NCBI GenBank assembly: GCA_020630245.1
Contig: JAHDBZ010000041.1
Span: 1 to 7,347 of the forward strand
Length of the DNA stretch: 7,347 nt
Direction: 5' to 3'
DNA from: Candidatus Altimarinota bacterium
GTDB taxonomy: Bacteria; Patescibacteriota; Gracilibacteria; UBA4473
Shown in pieces: positions 1-6,726 of the stretch. The notes beneath the pieces are model-generated. The model did not search any database, was not told the origin of the DNA, and saw only the letters and a list, made by a program, of their open reading frames with translations. The translations under genes were made by a program, and so were the position numbers. How positions within the stretch are numbered: position 1 is the first letter of the stretch; every line of letters starts with the position of its first letter.

Positions 1-61
1 TGACTGGGCTTAAGTCGTAACAAGGTATCCGTACGGGAATGTGCGGATGGAATACCGCCTC
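1..61 (+). rRNA. rrs: 16S ribosomal RNA, 3' end (partial)
   Basis: This is the 3' terminus of small-subunit rRNA; the rest lies to the left of the window. The near-universal GTCGTAACAAGG is at 14-25. Aligned by eye, base 1 corresponds to about E. coli position 1481, so A12 and A13 are the decoding adenines A1492/A1493. Helix 45 is 27-35 paired with 40-48: nine pairs, three of them G-U (32-43 and 35-40 visible as wobble, the rest Watson-Crick apart from those), closed by loop GGAA, whose A38/A39 match the KsgA-dimethylated A1518/A1519. The stem differs from E. coli at several positions but stays paired, which argues for a functional gene. The tail (49-60) reads GGAATACCGCCT instead of GGATCACCTCCT. 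Position 11 is T where E. coli has G1491. The exact mature 3' end cannot be read from DNA and is placed near 61. Confidence 0.95.
54..60 (+). other. Divergent anti-Shine-Dalgarno element in the 16S tail
   Basis: By alignment to E. coli 1534-1540 this stretch should read ACCTCCT but reads ACCGCCT, with G at the place of U1537. Two bases before it (52 and 53) also differ from the usual GGATC. A canonical GGAGG ribosome-binding site would meet a mismatch in the middle of the core. A perfect partner would contain GGCGG, which is absent close upstream of all six genes in the window. The change is seen directly; reduced Shine-Dalgarno use is inferred. A consensus or sequencing error at one base cannot be excluded. 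Confidence 0.7.
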
Positions 62-220
62 GTCCAGAGGCTAGGAAGTACAGTAGAACATTTTGTAACC
101 TTTAAAGTATTTAGTACATGCTTTAAATCCTACTAGAAAGCTATGGAGCTTATGTTGATCCTCCAATAGTGTAAATCCTTCCGGTCGTGTTGCCGTTCGA
201 AATGTAAGGGAGCTGATCCC
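62..220 (+). other. Non-coding trailer downstream of 16S; no tRNA or 23S
   Basis: I see no tRNA, 5S or 23S start and no credible reading frame here. Two small hairpins are possible: TTTAAAG (101-107) with CTTTAAA (121-127) around a 13-nt loop, and AAGCT with AGCTT near 151-165. One or both could belong to 16S precursor processing, but the 5' flank that would pair with the trailer is outside the window. With the following terminator, this is the end of a 16S transcript rather than a 16S-23S spacer. Confidence 0.6.
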
Positions 221-251
221 CAAAAAAGTCATGCTTGCATGGCTTTTTTTG
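221..251 (+). terminator. Intrinsic terminator after 16S (symmetrical, possibly bidirectional)
   Basis: AAAAAAGTCATG (222-233) pairs with CATGGCTTTTTT (238-249) around the 4-nt loop CTTG. That is 12 pairs with one G-T wobble and a run of seven T on the plus strand at 244-250. Six A on the left arm mean the same hairpin also presents a T run to minus-strand transcription. It lies about 160 nt after the 16S end and 90 nt before the next plus-strand gene start, so it most simply ends the rRNA transcript. Confidence 0.75.
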
Positions 252-341
252 GTAGTCAGCGTACGCAGCATTACAAATGCGAAAGCCTTGAAGATCCTTT
301 GTGGTTTGATCAAACAACCAAAAAATACTACGGTGTTGTCA

Positions 342-1004
342 ATGATTGAAACGAGCGAATCTTTTGCGACCCTAAGCGAATGGGGGGTCTTAAAGTATCG
401 TGTCGAATTGCTTTCCAACGACTTAGCCGCTAAATCTAAAAGAGAAATTTACTCTTTGTCCGAATTTTTACGACAACCGGAACTCTCTACTCAAGACCTA
501 GCCGCAAAATTGAATCTCGATAAGCCGGCTAGCGAAATGTATAGCCCTCATCGAATCAACAGCCTTTGCCATTCAGCGCTAGAAATATCCCGCCATCCAG
601 GGGCTACTGAGGAAGACTCCGTTCTTTTAGCCATTGCCTTTTGGCAATATACTAATTTGGGAAAAACCCGAAAGGCCTCTGAGCTCATTAGCAAAGCAAT
701 TTTCCGCGTTCTTAAAAGCCTTTGTGGTGATGCTCCCGTCAAAATAGATCGCGTACTGCAGGGCGGACAAATTGCTAACTGTTTTGACAGTAGTACTCTT
801 ACCCTAAATTTAGCCGAGCAATTTGGAATAAAGGGTGAAATTAAACGGTATCCAATTCCAAAATCAAAAAATCTTCATTATTTTTTCCAGGCAGAAAGTG
901 GACGGATTATCGACATCAATCTCGGCTCCCTTCGAAGTGGTTTTTTCTTTGATGAAGCAGACCATTTTGCTAATCAAGAAACCAAAAGAAACCGAAAAAC
1001 ATAA
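342..1004 (+). CDS. Hypothetical protein with transglutaminase-like Cys-His-Asp core
   Basis: A 220-aa protein ending in TAA. The reading frame is open back to an ATG at 231, but that codon lies inside the terminator hairpin, so the ATG at 342 is preferred. Residues 1-130 look mainly helical and I do not recognise them. Residues 141-195 match the spacing of a transglutaminase-like (papain-related) core: Cys147 in NCFDSST at the head of a helix, then LAEQFGIKGE, His179 in LHYFF, and Asp191 in RIIDIN. In the family this triad serves acyl transfer or peptide hydrolysis; which one, if either, is unknown here. No signal peptide or membrane segment is visible, so it is probably cytoplasmic. It stands alone, convergent with the DUF4349 gene 32 nt away. 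The tail is rich in Lys/Arg. No Shine-Dalgarno sequence precedes the start; only a CGGT at 331-334 sits at a suitable distance. The gene is well supported, the fold assignment moderately. Confidence 0.75.
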   Translation: MIETSESFATLSEWGVLKYRVELLSNDLAAKSKREIYSLSEFLRQPELSTQDLAAKLNLDKPASEMYSPHRINSLCHSALEISRHPGATEEDSVLLAIAFWQYTNLGKTRKASELISKAIFRVLKSLCGDAPVKIDRVLQGGQIANCFDSSTLTLNLAEQFGIKGEIKRYPIPKSKNLHYFFQAESGRIIDINLGSLRSGFFFDEADHFANQETKRNRKT

Positions 1005-1036
1005 TCGATTAGTGCCATCTACTAGATCTTGGGAAT

Positions 1037-1993
1037 CTACTGCTTCCGTCTCTTCCTCCACCGACGAAATAGCCAAATAGCAATCAAAATCGGGATCCAA
1101 ATCGGGGCAAATACTACCAGCCAAATGGCTCGATCAGCGATGTTTTGTAATGCCACGATCAAATCATTGACGGACTGTCGCCAACTGCGTTCAGCGCTCC
1201 AGTATGGGTTAGCCACGTCTCCAATCTGCGGCTCTGGCTGCACGGAAAAGTTGATCACGGAATAAGCCACTTGATTGTCACGAGTCTTCTGTGTGCGCTC
1301 CAGACGTTCAATTTGTTGTTGTACCGAGCTTAGCTCACGATCTACCGCCAATAAGTCTGAAAGACTGTCTGAACGACGTGACATAAGATCCCTCAGGCTG
1401 TCTCGACGAGCTTTGAAATTGGCGATTTGAGCCTCTGTGTCTTGGTACTGACTGGTGATGTCTTGTTCGTTATAGCTTTCTGATTTTTTGAGTCCTAACT
1501 CTGATAATTTTTGCAGGGCTTCTTCGAAACGCTCTGAAGGAACTCTCACCGTGAAACTGTACGCCAACACCCCCGATCGCACTTCCCATGAATTTAGGTT
1601 TGAAATGTAGGCATCAAGCGATTTAATGGTGCTTTCAACCGTTTCTCTAATGGCTTCTGGGGTAGGCACTTCTATGCTTAAGTTCCCACTTTTAATAATT
1701 TTTCGATCCGTAAGGCTTGGGTCAAAATCCTCCGCTCCGGCCACGGGTGGTGCAATCGATTTCATAGCCATTCGACGCACAGAAGACCCCATTGATTCTT
1801 CCGCTACAGCCATATCCATACTCATTGAGTTACGAGCTCTTTGGTCATAGACATTCTGAGCTATCTCTGGTGTCTCAAAATTCATCGCGGGCCAAAAGAA
1901 CCAACCGGCGGCAATTAACAGTCCTGCTAAAAATAAATTTTCATGAACCCAAGTTTTTCCTGCTGCCAATTTTGATTTTATTTTTTTGAACAT
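1037..1993 (-). CDS. DUF4349 domain-containing membrane protein
   Basis: A 318-aa protein of usual length for DUF4349 (PF14257), recognised from RKIIKSGNLSIEV (97-109), the TVRVPSERFEEAL block (148-160) and the ITSQYQDTEAQIANFKAR block (179-196). Residues 20-35 form an N-terminal membrane segment after a basic start, residues 184-238 a probable coiled coil, and residues 288-309 a second membrane segment followed by a very basic tail (RRWRKRRKQ). The central domain is therefore probably outside the cytoplasm with both ends inside. Residues 55-78 are unusually Met-rich (NSMSMDMAVAEESMGS). The family's biochemical function is unknown. It is the last gene of the minus-strand group, 26 nt after uvrB, and ends in TAG, the only non-TAA stop in the window. 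No Shine-Dalgarno sequence precedes the ATG. Confidence 0.9.
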   Translation of the reverse strand: MFKKIKSKLAAGKTWVHENLFLAGLLIAAGWFFWPAMNFETPEIAQNVYDQRARNSMSMDMAVAEESMGSSVRRMAMKSIAPPVAGAEDFDPSLTDRKIIKSGNLSIEVPTPEAIRETVESTIKSLDAYISNLNSWEVRSGVLAYSFTVRVPSERFEEALQKLSELGLKKSESYNEQDITSQYQDTEAQIANFKARRDSLRDLMSRRSDSLSDLLAVDRELSSVQQQIERLERTQKTRDNQVAYSVINFSVQPEPQIGDVANPYWSAERSWRQSVNDLIVALQNIADRAIWLVVFAPIWIPILIAIWLFRRWRKRRKQ

Positions 1994-2019
1994 GCAAAAA
2001 TCTTAGATCAGGACAACTC

Positions 2020-3990
2020 TTACCGCAACTTCTTCTGCAAGGCCTCAACTTCATCCCGCAGTACCGCAGCCCGTTCGAAATCTAAGTTCTGTGAAGCAAT
2101 GTCCATCTCCGCTTCGAGCTCCTTGATCATGGCTTTGATATCCTTGGTCTTATCCAGGCGTTTGAAATCACGCGTATTGCCCGAGAGATCTTTGGAAATA
2201 TCGACAATGGCTTTTTTGATCGTGGTTGGCGTAATGCCGTGTTTTTCGTTATAGGCTTCTTGAATCTCTCGACGACGGTTCGTTTCGTCTATAGCCGCTT
2301 CCATGGCTGGCGTTTCTTTGTCGGCGTACATATGTACGACTCCATTAGAATTTCGAGCCGCTCTCCCTATGATCTGGAGGAGTGAATCACGCGAACGCAG
2401 GAACCCTTGCTTATCCGCATCCAGGATGCAGATCAGTTCTACCTCTGGTAGATCGAGTCCCTCTCGCAGGAGATTAATCCCCACAATCACCTCGATCTTC
2501 CCACGACGCAGTTCGGTCAGGATCTCAATTCGTTCGAGGGTGTCGATGTCGGAATGGAGGTATTTGGCTTTTATTCCCTGCTCAATAAGGTACTCTGAGA
2601 GGTCTTCTGCTGCCTTCTTGGTGACCGTGGTAATCAATACTCGTGCCTCGCGTTTAAGAGTTGTTTTGACGTCTTCAAGGATGCGATCGATTTGGTGCTT
2701 CGTTGGTCGAACTTCGATGTGTGGATCGAGGAGTCCCGTCGGACGGATAATCTGTTCGACGAACTCTGTTTCACGATCACACTGTGCGTATTCGTATTTC
2801 CCTGGGGTGGCAGACACGTAAACCGCCTGTTTGATGCGAGATTCAAACTCGTCAAATTTGAGAGGTCGATTGTCCATGGCCGATGGCAAGCGGAAGCCGT
2901 GTGAAATCAAGCTTTCCTTTCGTGAGAGATTTCCGTTAAACATCCCCCCGATCTGCGGAATCGTAATATGTGATTCATCCACAAAACACATGAAATCGTC
3001 TGGAAAATAATCGAGCAATGTTGACGGCGGGCTCCCTGGAGGTGAGTCATTGAGATAGCGAACGTAGTTTTCGATCCCCGAGACGTAACCCATCTCTCGC
3101 AGCATTTCCATATCATATTTGGTGCGCTGTTTGAGGCGATGTGCGGCTAGATTATTGCCAGTTTTGGCGAGTTCTCCGAGTCTTTCTTCTAGGTCTTTTT
3201 CGATGCCTACAACGGCACGGTCAATCACGTCGGCCGTGGTTACTTGGTGCTTAGCCGGAAAAATGACACATTCTTGCAATTCCGCCACGGTGGCGCCGGT
3301 GAAGCCATCTACTTCAGTAATTTTGTCTAAATCTTCGCCCCAAAATTCGAGCTGAAACGCGGTATCGCTATTGGGTGGAAACACTGTAATAATATCACCG
3401 AGCACCTCAAAAGTCCCCCGTTCGAAATCAGTTTTGACTCGTTGGTACTGGATATTTACCAATTCTCGCATTAGATCAGTGCGCGGGTAGGTTTTGTTTA
3501 TTTCGAGTTTGATCGCTAGATCTTCGTAGGTCGATACGTCTCCGAGGCCATAGATACAAGACACCGAGCTCACGATGATCACATCACGACGGGTGAGCAG
3601 GTTCACGGTCGCCGCATGTCGAAATTTGGCGATTTCTTCGTTAATCGTCGCTTCTTTTTCGATATAGGTATCGGTCCGAGCCATGTAGGCCTCCGGTTGA
3701 TAGTAGTCGTAGTATGACACGAAATAGCTCACCGCGTTTTCCGGAAAAAATTGCTGAAATTCGGCACAAAGCTGGGCGGCCAGGGTTTTATTATGCGCAA
3801 GGATCAGCGTTGGCCGCTGCGTTTCTTGAATAATATTGGCCATGGTAAACGTCTTTCCCGTCCCAGTCGCTCCGAGCAATGTCTGATGACGCAGGCCGTT
3901 ATTGAGCCCCTTCGTCAAAAACTCAATCGCCCGCGGTTGATCCCCGGTCGGTTTAAATTTGGAATTGAGTTTGAAAGGTCGTGCGTCCAT
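2020..3990 (-). CDS. uvrB: Excinuclease ABC subunit UvrB
   Basis: UvrB, the damage-verifying helicase-like subunit of nucleotide excision repair; it receives DNA from UvrA, inserts a beta-hairpin between the strands and recruits UvrC. From the preferred start it has 656 aa, near the normal length. Visible elements are Walker A GATGTGKT (40-47), the aromatic hairpin region YYDYYQPEAYMARTD (93-107), the DESH Walker B box (338-341), SATPG (393-397), GINLLREGLDLPEV (504-517), helicase motif VI IIGRAARN (540-547) and the C-terminal UVR domain that contacts UvrC (about 621-656). The ATG at 3990 begins MDARPFKLNS, where the family normally starts. An in-frame ATG at 4017 would add nine atypical residues. 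Neither start has a Shine-Dalgarno sequence. The gene lies 66 nt after the ytxH-like gene and no SOS-type operator is evident. uvrA and uvrC are not in the window. Confidence 0.98.
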   Translation of the reverse strand: MDARPFKLNSKFKPTGDQPRAIEFLTKGLNNGLRHQTLLGATGTGKTFTMANIIQETQRPTLILAHNKTLAAQLCAEFQQFFPENAVSYFVSYYDYYQPEAYMARTDTYIEKEATINEEIAKFRHAATVNLLTRRDVIIVSSVSCIYGLGDVSTYEDLAIKLEINKTYPRTDLMRELVNIQYQRVKTDFERGTFEVLGDIITVFPPNSDTAFQLEFWGEDLDKITEVDGFTGATVAELQECVIFPAKHQVTTADVIDRAVVGIEKDLEERLGELAKTGNNLAAHRLKQRTKYDMEMLREMGYVSGIENYVRYLNDSPPGSPPSTLLDYFPDDFMCFVDESHITIPQIGGMFNGNLSRKESLISHGFRLPSAMDNRPLKFDEFESRIKQAVYVSATPGKYEYAQCDRETEFVEQIIRPTGLLDPHIEVRPTKHQIDRILEDVKTTLKREARVLITTVTKKAAEDLSEYLIEQGIKAKYLHSDIDTLERIEILTELRRGKIEVIVGINLLREGLDLPEVELICILDADKQGFLRSRDSLLQIIGRAARNSNGVVHMYADKETPAMEAAIDETNRRREIQEAYNEKHGITPTTIKKAIVDISKDLSGNTRDFKRLDKTKDIKAMIKELEAEMDIASQNLDFERAAVLRDEVEALQKKLR

Positions 3991-4056
3991 AGGAAAGTAT
4001 GCACGATAGCATCGCAAAAAAAGCCTGTCTTGGCAAGTTAAAAGAGTGCGGACGAC

Positions 4057-4263
4057 TTAATTTCCGTACTTATCCAAAAACTCTTCGGCCTTGCTTTTTC
4101 CTTCTTCGAAAAGCTTTTCGCCGCGTTTGCGCACTCGTTTACGAGTCTTGCTCCCTTTGTCTGGGGCAAACAACAAAGAGGCCACCGAGCCGACAGCCCC
4201 ACCAATGATCAGGCCGGTTACCAGGCCAAGGCCTTTTTTTGATTTTTTTTCTTTCTCCCCCAT
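4057..4263 (-). CDS. YtxH domain-containing small membrane protein
   Basis: A 68-aa protein with the YtxH layout: a charged N-terminus (MGEKEKKSKKG), one glycine-rich membrane helix at about residues 12-32 (LVTGLIIGGAVGSVASLLF), the family hallmark LLFAPDKGSKTRKR (30-43), then a charged amphipathic tail that may form a coiled coil. YtxH-type proteins are widespread small single-pass membrane proteins, some linked to stress responses; no molecular role is established. The ATG begins 2 nt after the pheT stop, so it must share the pheT transcript and may be translated by re-initiation. Upstream bases give no Shine-Dalgarno sequence, as the region is the end of pheT. TAA stop. Confidence 0.88.
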   Translation of the reverse strand: MGEKEKKSKKGLGLVTGLIIGGAVGSVASLLFAPDKGSKTRKRVRKRGEKLFEEGKSKAEEFLDKYGN

Positions 4264-4265
4264 AG

Positions 4266-6653
4266 TTATGAAACGTTATCAAAGCTGAGTCTAAGTTTTG
4301 CTTGATGTGAAGCCTCTAAGGCTATCACTACTCGACCAAATTCTAATTCGATTTCTTCTTCCGTCAAAGTTCGATCTGGCGCTCGAAATGAAAGGTGAAA
4401 AGCCAGGTTTTTAAGTCCTACACCGATCTTGTGATCGTCTTTGTATTCATCGAAAAGATTGATGTGATGTAGTAATGGGCTCGCCGCTCGTGCTTCGGCA
4501 ATCATTTCCGCCGCATAAACCCGCTCTGGAACGATAAAGGCCGCATCTCGATGTACTACCGGGAAGGTAGAGGGCGCCTGGTGTTTGGGCTCATGTGCTC
4601 GTTGGGCGACAAGTAATGGCGCGAGGTTGAGCTCGGCAACTACAACGCTAGCTCCTTTGGTCGGCAGTTGTTGCGGGTGCAATACACCTAGACTGCCAAT
4701 AACTTGTTCCTCGATGACAAGGGTTAGCGCTTTACTCGGATGCAAATGATCTGGGACGCTGCTTTTGGGGTCAAAGCGATAATTGAGTCCCAGCTGTCGT
4801 AGTAATGTCTCGAGATCTCTCTTGAGCACAAAGAAATCATCATTTTCTTTGGTTTCTAAGCTCGCTCGCAAGATAAGCAAGCGCTCGATTTCCGTCGGCA
4901 AGACTTCTTTTTTTTGTGGGTGATAAACTTTCCCAAGTTCGAAAAACTGTACCTGACGATGCTGACGCAACTCTGATTCGAGCTTGTCCATCATCTGCGG
5001 CCACAGATCGCGACGCAGAAAGCGATATTCTTCTGAAAGTGGATTGGAAATCTCAACGTAATCGGTGGTGTCGGTTTTTTCTGCTCGACTGGCAACCAAG
5101 AACGAATGCAAATACGTCTCTAGATATCCCAAAGCGGCTAATGCCTGGCGACACTGCCATTGCAGTCGACGCGTGTAATTGGGCGCTGGTGGTTCTACAG
5201 AAAAGCTTGGCAAAATGGTCGGTACGCGATCCAGTCCGTAAATTCTCACCACTTCTTCGATGATGTCCTCGGCGATACTGACGTCTTTTGTGTTGCGCCA
5301 ACTAGGCACCTTAATCTCAAAATTTTCATTCACAAAGTTTACGCCAAATCCAAGATGCTTAAGGATTTTGGTCGCGGCCTTAGCTTCAATGTCTAGTCCC
5401 GTGTGTGAACGCAAGCGTTCAAGAGAAAGGGTTAAATTTTTAGGCGCAAAAGGCGACGGATATTGATCGACAAGCGCCGAGGAAACTGTCGCTTTTGGGC
5501 ACAGGCCTAACGCTCTCTCCGTCGCGGCCATTAGTGCCTTGCGACATTTCTCTGGATCGAGCGACTTTTCGTAACGCATCGAGCTGTCGCTCCGTAGACC
5601 AAGTCTTTGCGAAGTCTTGCGGATTTGGACTGGGTCCCAGTTAGCGACTTCAAAGACTACGTTTTTGGTGTCGGTGGTAACCGAAGAGTCCAGGCCTCCC
5701 ATGATTCCCGCGACTGACAGTGCTTTCTGCTCATCGGCCACGACCATGTCCTCAGGTGACAGTTCATACGTTTCACCATCTAGCGCGACAAGGGTCTCAC
5801 CGGCTTTGGCCTGACGAACGATGATCTTGCCTTCGATCTTGTCCGCGTCGAAAACATGCATCGGTTGACCGTATTCCATCATGATCCAGTTAGTGATGTC
5901 GACAAGATTTGAAATCGCTCGTATATCGAGGTTTTCAAGCCGCATTTGCACCTCTAATGGAGAGTCTTCCACGGTGACGTTATCCACGCGCAGTCCGCAA
6001 AAACGACGACAGCCTTTGGTCTGAATGTCGACGACCAAGCCTCCATCTTTTTGTGGCAGCGCCAAAACTGGCTCTGGCAGCGTCAACTTGGCATCGAAAA
6101 TAGCCGACAGTTCGCGCGCAAATCCACGATGTCCGACCAAATCTGGTCGATGGGTCAGGCTTTTATTATCAATGTCGAAAAGCGTGTCTCCCAGGGCAGA
6201 AATAACGTCTGGCAAAGATTGCCCGATTAATTTTTCATCGGTAAAACGGAGTAAACCTTCTTGCTTGAGTCCAAGCTCAAGATTGTCTGCGATCATGCCC
6301 TCTGACTTTTGTCCGCGGATCTCGCTAACTTTGATATCTATTCCTGAGGCCAGCTGAGCGCCATCCGTCGCTACTGGCAGGATCTCTCCAATTGCAACTT
6401 GGTGTACTTGCCCAAAGATAATCTGCTTCTGGCCAGCTTTCCCGAGATTAAATTGGGCCACGCTTAACTTGTCTGATTCTGGATGCGGCGCAATCGATAG
6501 CAACTTTCCCAAGATTACTCGCTCAAAAGCACTGCGTCGCTCGATGATTTCTTCGAGCTCGGCGGTGTGCAACGTAAGTTTTTCACCCACAGTGGTGGCT
6601 TCTACCTTTGGTAGATCCACAAATTCTTGGAGCCACTGCCATGATAATTTCAT
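4266..6653 (-). CDS. pheT: Phenylalanine--tRNA ligase beta subunit
   Basis: PheT, 795 aa, full length. It forms the cytoplasmic alpha2-beta2 enzyme that charges tRNA-Phe; the beta chain binds tRNA and removes mischarged Tyr. Domains in order are an N-terminal segment (1-40), an OB-fold tRNA-binding domain (about 43-150, with SEIRGQKSEGMIADNLELGL at 110-129), THRPDLVGHRGFARE (167-181), the B3/B4 editing domain (about 210-390, with YGQPMHVFDADKI at 261-273 and ALSVAGIMGG at 311-320), the B5 domain (about 405-475), the catalytically silent class II-like core (about 490-685) and the FDX-ACB anticodon-binding domain (about 695-795, with RTLTEEEIE at 761-769). Its catalytic partner PheS is not in the window. 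The start codon is preceded by a 14-bp tandem repeat and no Shine-Dalgarno sequence. The first TAA is followed after 2 nt by the ytxH-like start. Confidence 0.97.
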   Translation of the reverse strand: MKLSWQWLQEFVDLPKVEATTVGEKLTLHTAELEEIIERRSAFERVILGKLLSIAPHPESDKLSVAQFNLGKAGQKQIIFGQVHQVAIGEILPVATDGAQLASGIDIKVSEIRGQKSEGMIADNLELGLKQEGLLRFTDEKLIGQSLPDVISALGDTLFDIDNKSLTHRPDLVGHRGFARELSAIFDAKLTLPEPVLALPQKDGGLVVDIQTKGCRRFCGLRVDNVTVEDSPLEVQMRLENLDIRAISNLVDITNWIMMEYGQPMHVFDADKIEGKIIVRQAKAGETLVALDGETYELSPEDMVVADEQKALSVAGIMGGLDSSVTTDTKNVVFEVANWDPVQIRKTSQRLGLRSDSSMRYEKSLDPEKCRKALMAATERALGLCPKATVSSALVDQYPSPFAPKNLTLSLERLRSHTGLDIEAKAATKILKHLGFGVNFVNENFEIKVPSWRNTKDVSIAEDIIEEVVRIYGLDRVPTILPSFSVEPPAPNYTRRLQWQCRQALAALGYLETYLHSFLVASRAEKTDTTDYVEISNPLSEEYRFLRRDLWPQMMDKLESELRQHRQVQFFELGKVYHPQKKEVLPTEIERLLILRASLETKENDDFFVLKRDLETLLRQLGLNYRFDPKSSVPDHLHPSKALTLVIEEQVIGSLGVLHPQQLPTKGASVVVAELNLAPLLVAQRAHEPKHQAPSTFPVVHRDAAFIVPERVYAAEMIAEARAASPLLHHINLFDEYKDDHKIGVGLKNLAFHLSFRAPDRTLTEEEIELEFGRVVIALEASHQAKLRLSFDNVS

Positions 6654-6656
6654 GTT

Positions 6657-6690
6657 ATGGTTATTGGTGAATGGTTATTGGTGAATGGTT
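6657..6690 (-). repeat. 14-bp tandem repeat directly upstream of pheT
   Basis: The unit atggttattggtga (plus strand) occurs perfectly about 2.4 times, at 6657-6670, 6671-6684 and 6685-6690. On the pheT strand it reads as repeats of TCACCAATAACCAT and ends only 3 nt before the ATG, so it fills the place of a ribosome-binding site. A related but imperfect stretch continues to about 6720. The unit length is not a multiple of three but the array is non-coding, so slippage would change spacing and structure rather than frame. Confidence 0.8.
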
Positions 6691-6703
6691 CTTTCATTCA
6701 CCA
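6679..6703 (-). other. Stem-loop in the spacer before pheT
   Basis: TGGTGAATG (6679-6687) pairs perfectly with CATTCACCA (6695-6703) around the 7-nt loop GTTCTTT. One arm is part of the 14-bp tandem repeat, so the other repeat copy (6665-6673) can pair with the same partner, giving two alternative hairpins. There is no T run after it on either strand, so it is not an ordinary terminator. It could influence translation or processing between the upstream gene and pheT; that is inference. Confidence 0.55.
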
Positions 6704-6726
6704 TTTACTATAAACCATTTGCTAAA

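Noticed and set aside
298..329. Promoter for the plus-strand gene at 342
   Set aside because: AATACT at 324-329 is a fair -10, but TTGATC at 306-311 is only 12 nt away and no -35 lies at 16-18 nt.
231..341. N-terminal extension of the plus-strand gene from the ATG at 231
   Set aside because: The ATG lies in the terminator stem-loop, so a transcript reaching it would start within or read through the hairpin. The added 37 residues look like chance translation.
71..418. 115-aa reading frame on the minus strand over the 16S trailer and the start of the plus-strand gene
   Set aside because: It crosses the terminator hairpin, overlaps the better supported plus-strand gene and shows no domain or natural protein character.
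1005..1036. Shared terminator between the convergent genes
   Set aside because: The 32-nt gap allows only a five-pair stem without a T run on either strand.
2303..2821. 172-aa plus-strand reading frame inside uvrB
   Set aside because: It is rich in Ser and Arg, has no recognisable motif and is fully antisense to the conserved helicase region of uvrB; a shadow of that gene.
4016..4037. Possible terminator between the ytxH-like gene and uvrB
   Set aside because: On the minus strand a T7 run follows GCC-AAGACA-GGC, but the stem is only three pairs, too weak to call.
6657..6703. CRISPR array
   Set aside because: The 14-bp units are directly adjacent with no spacers, and no cas gene is present.
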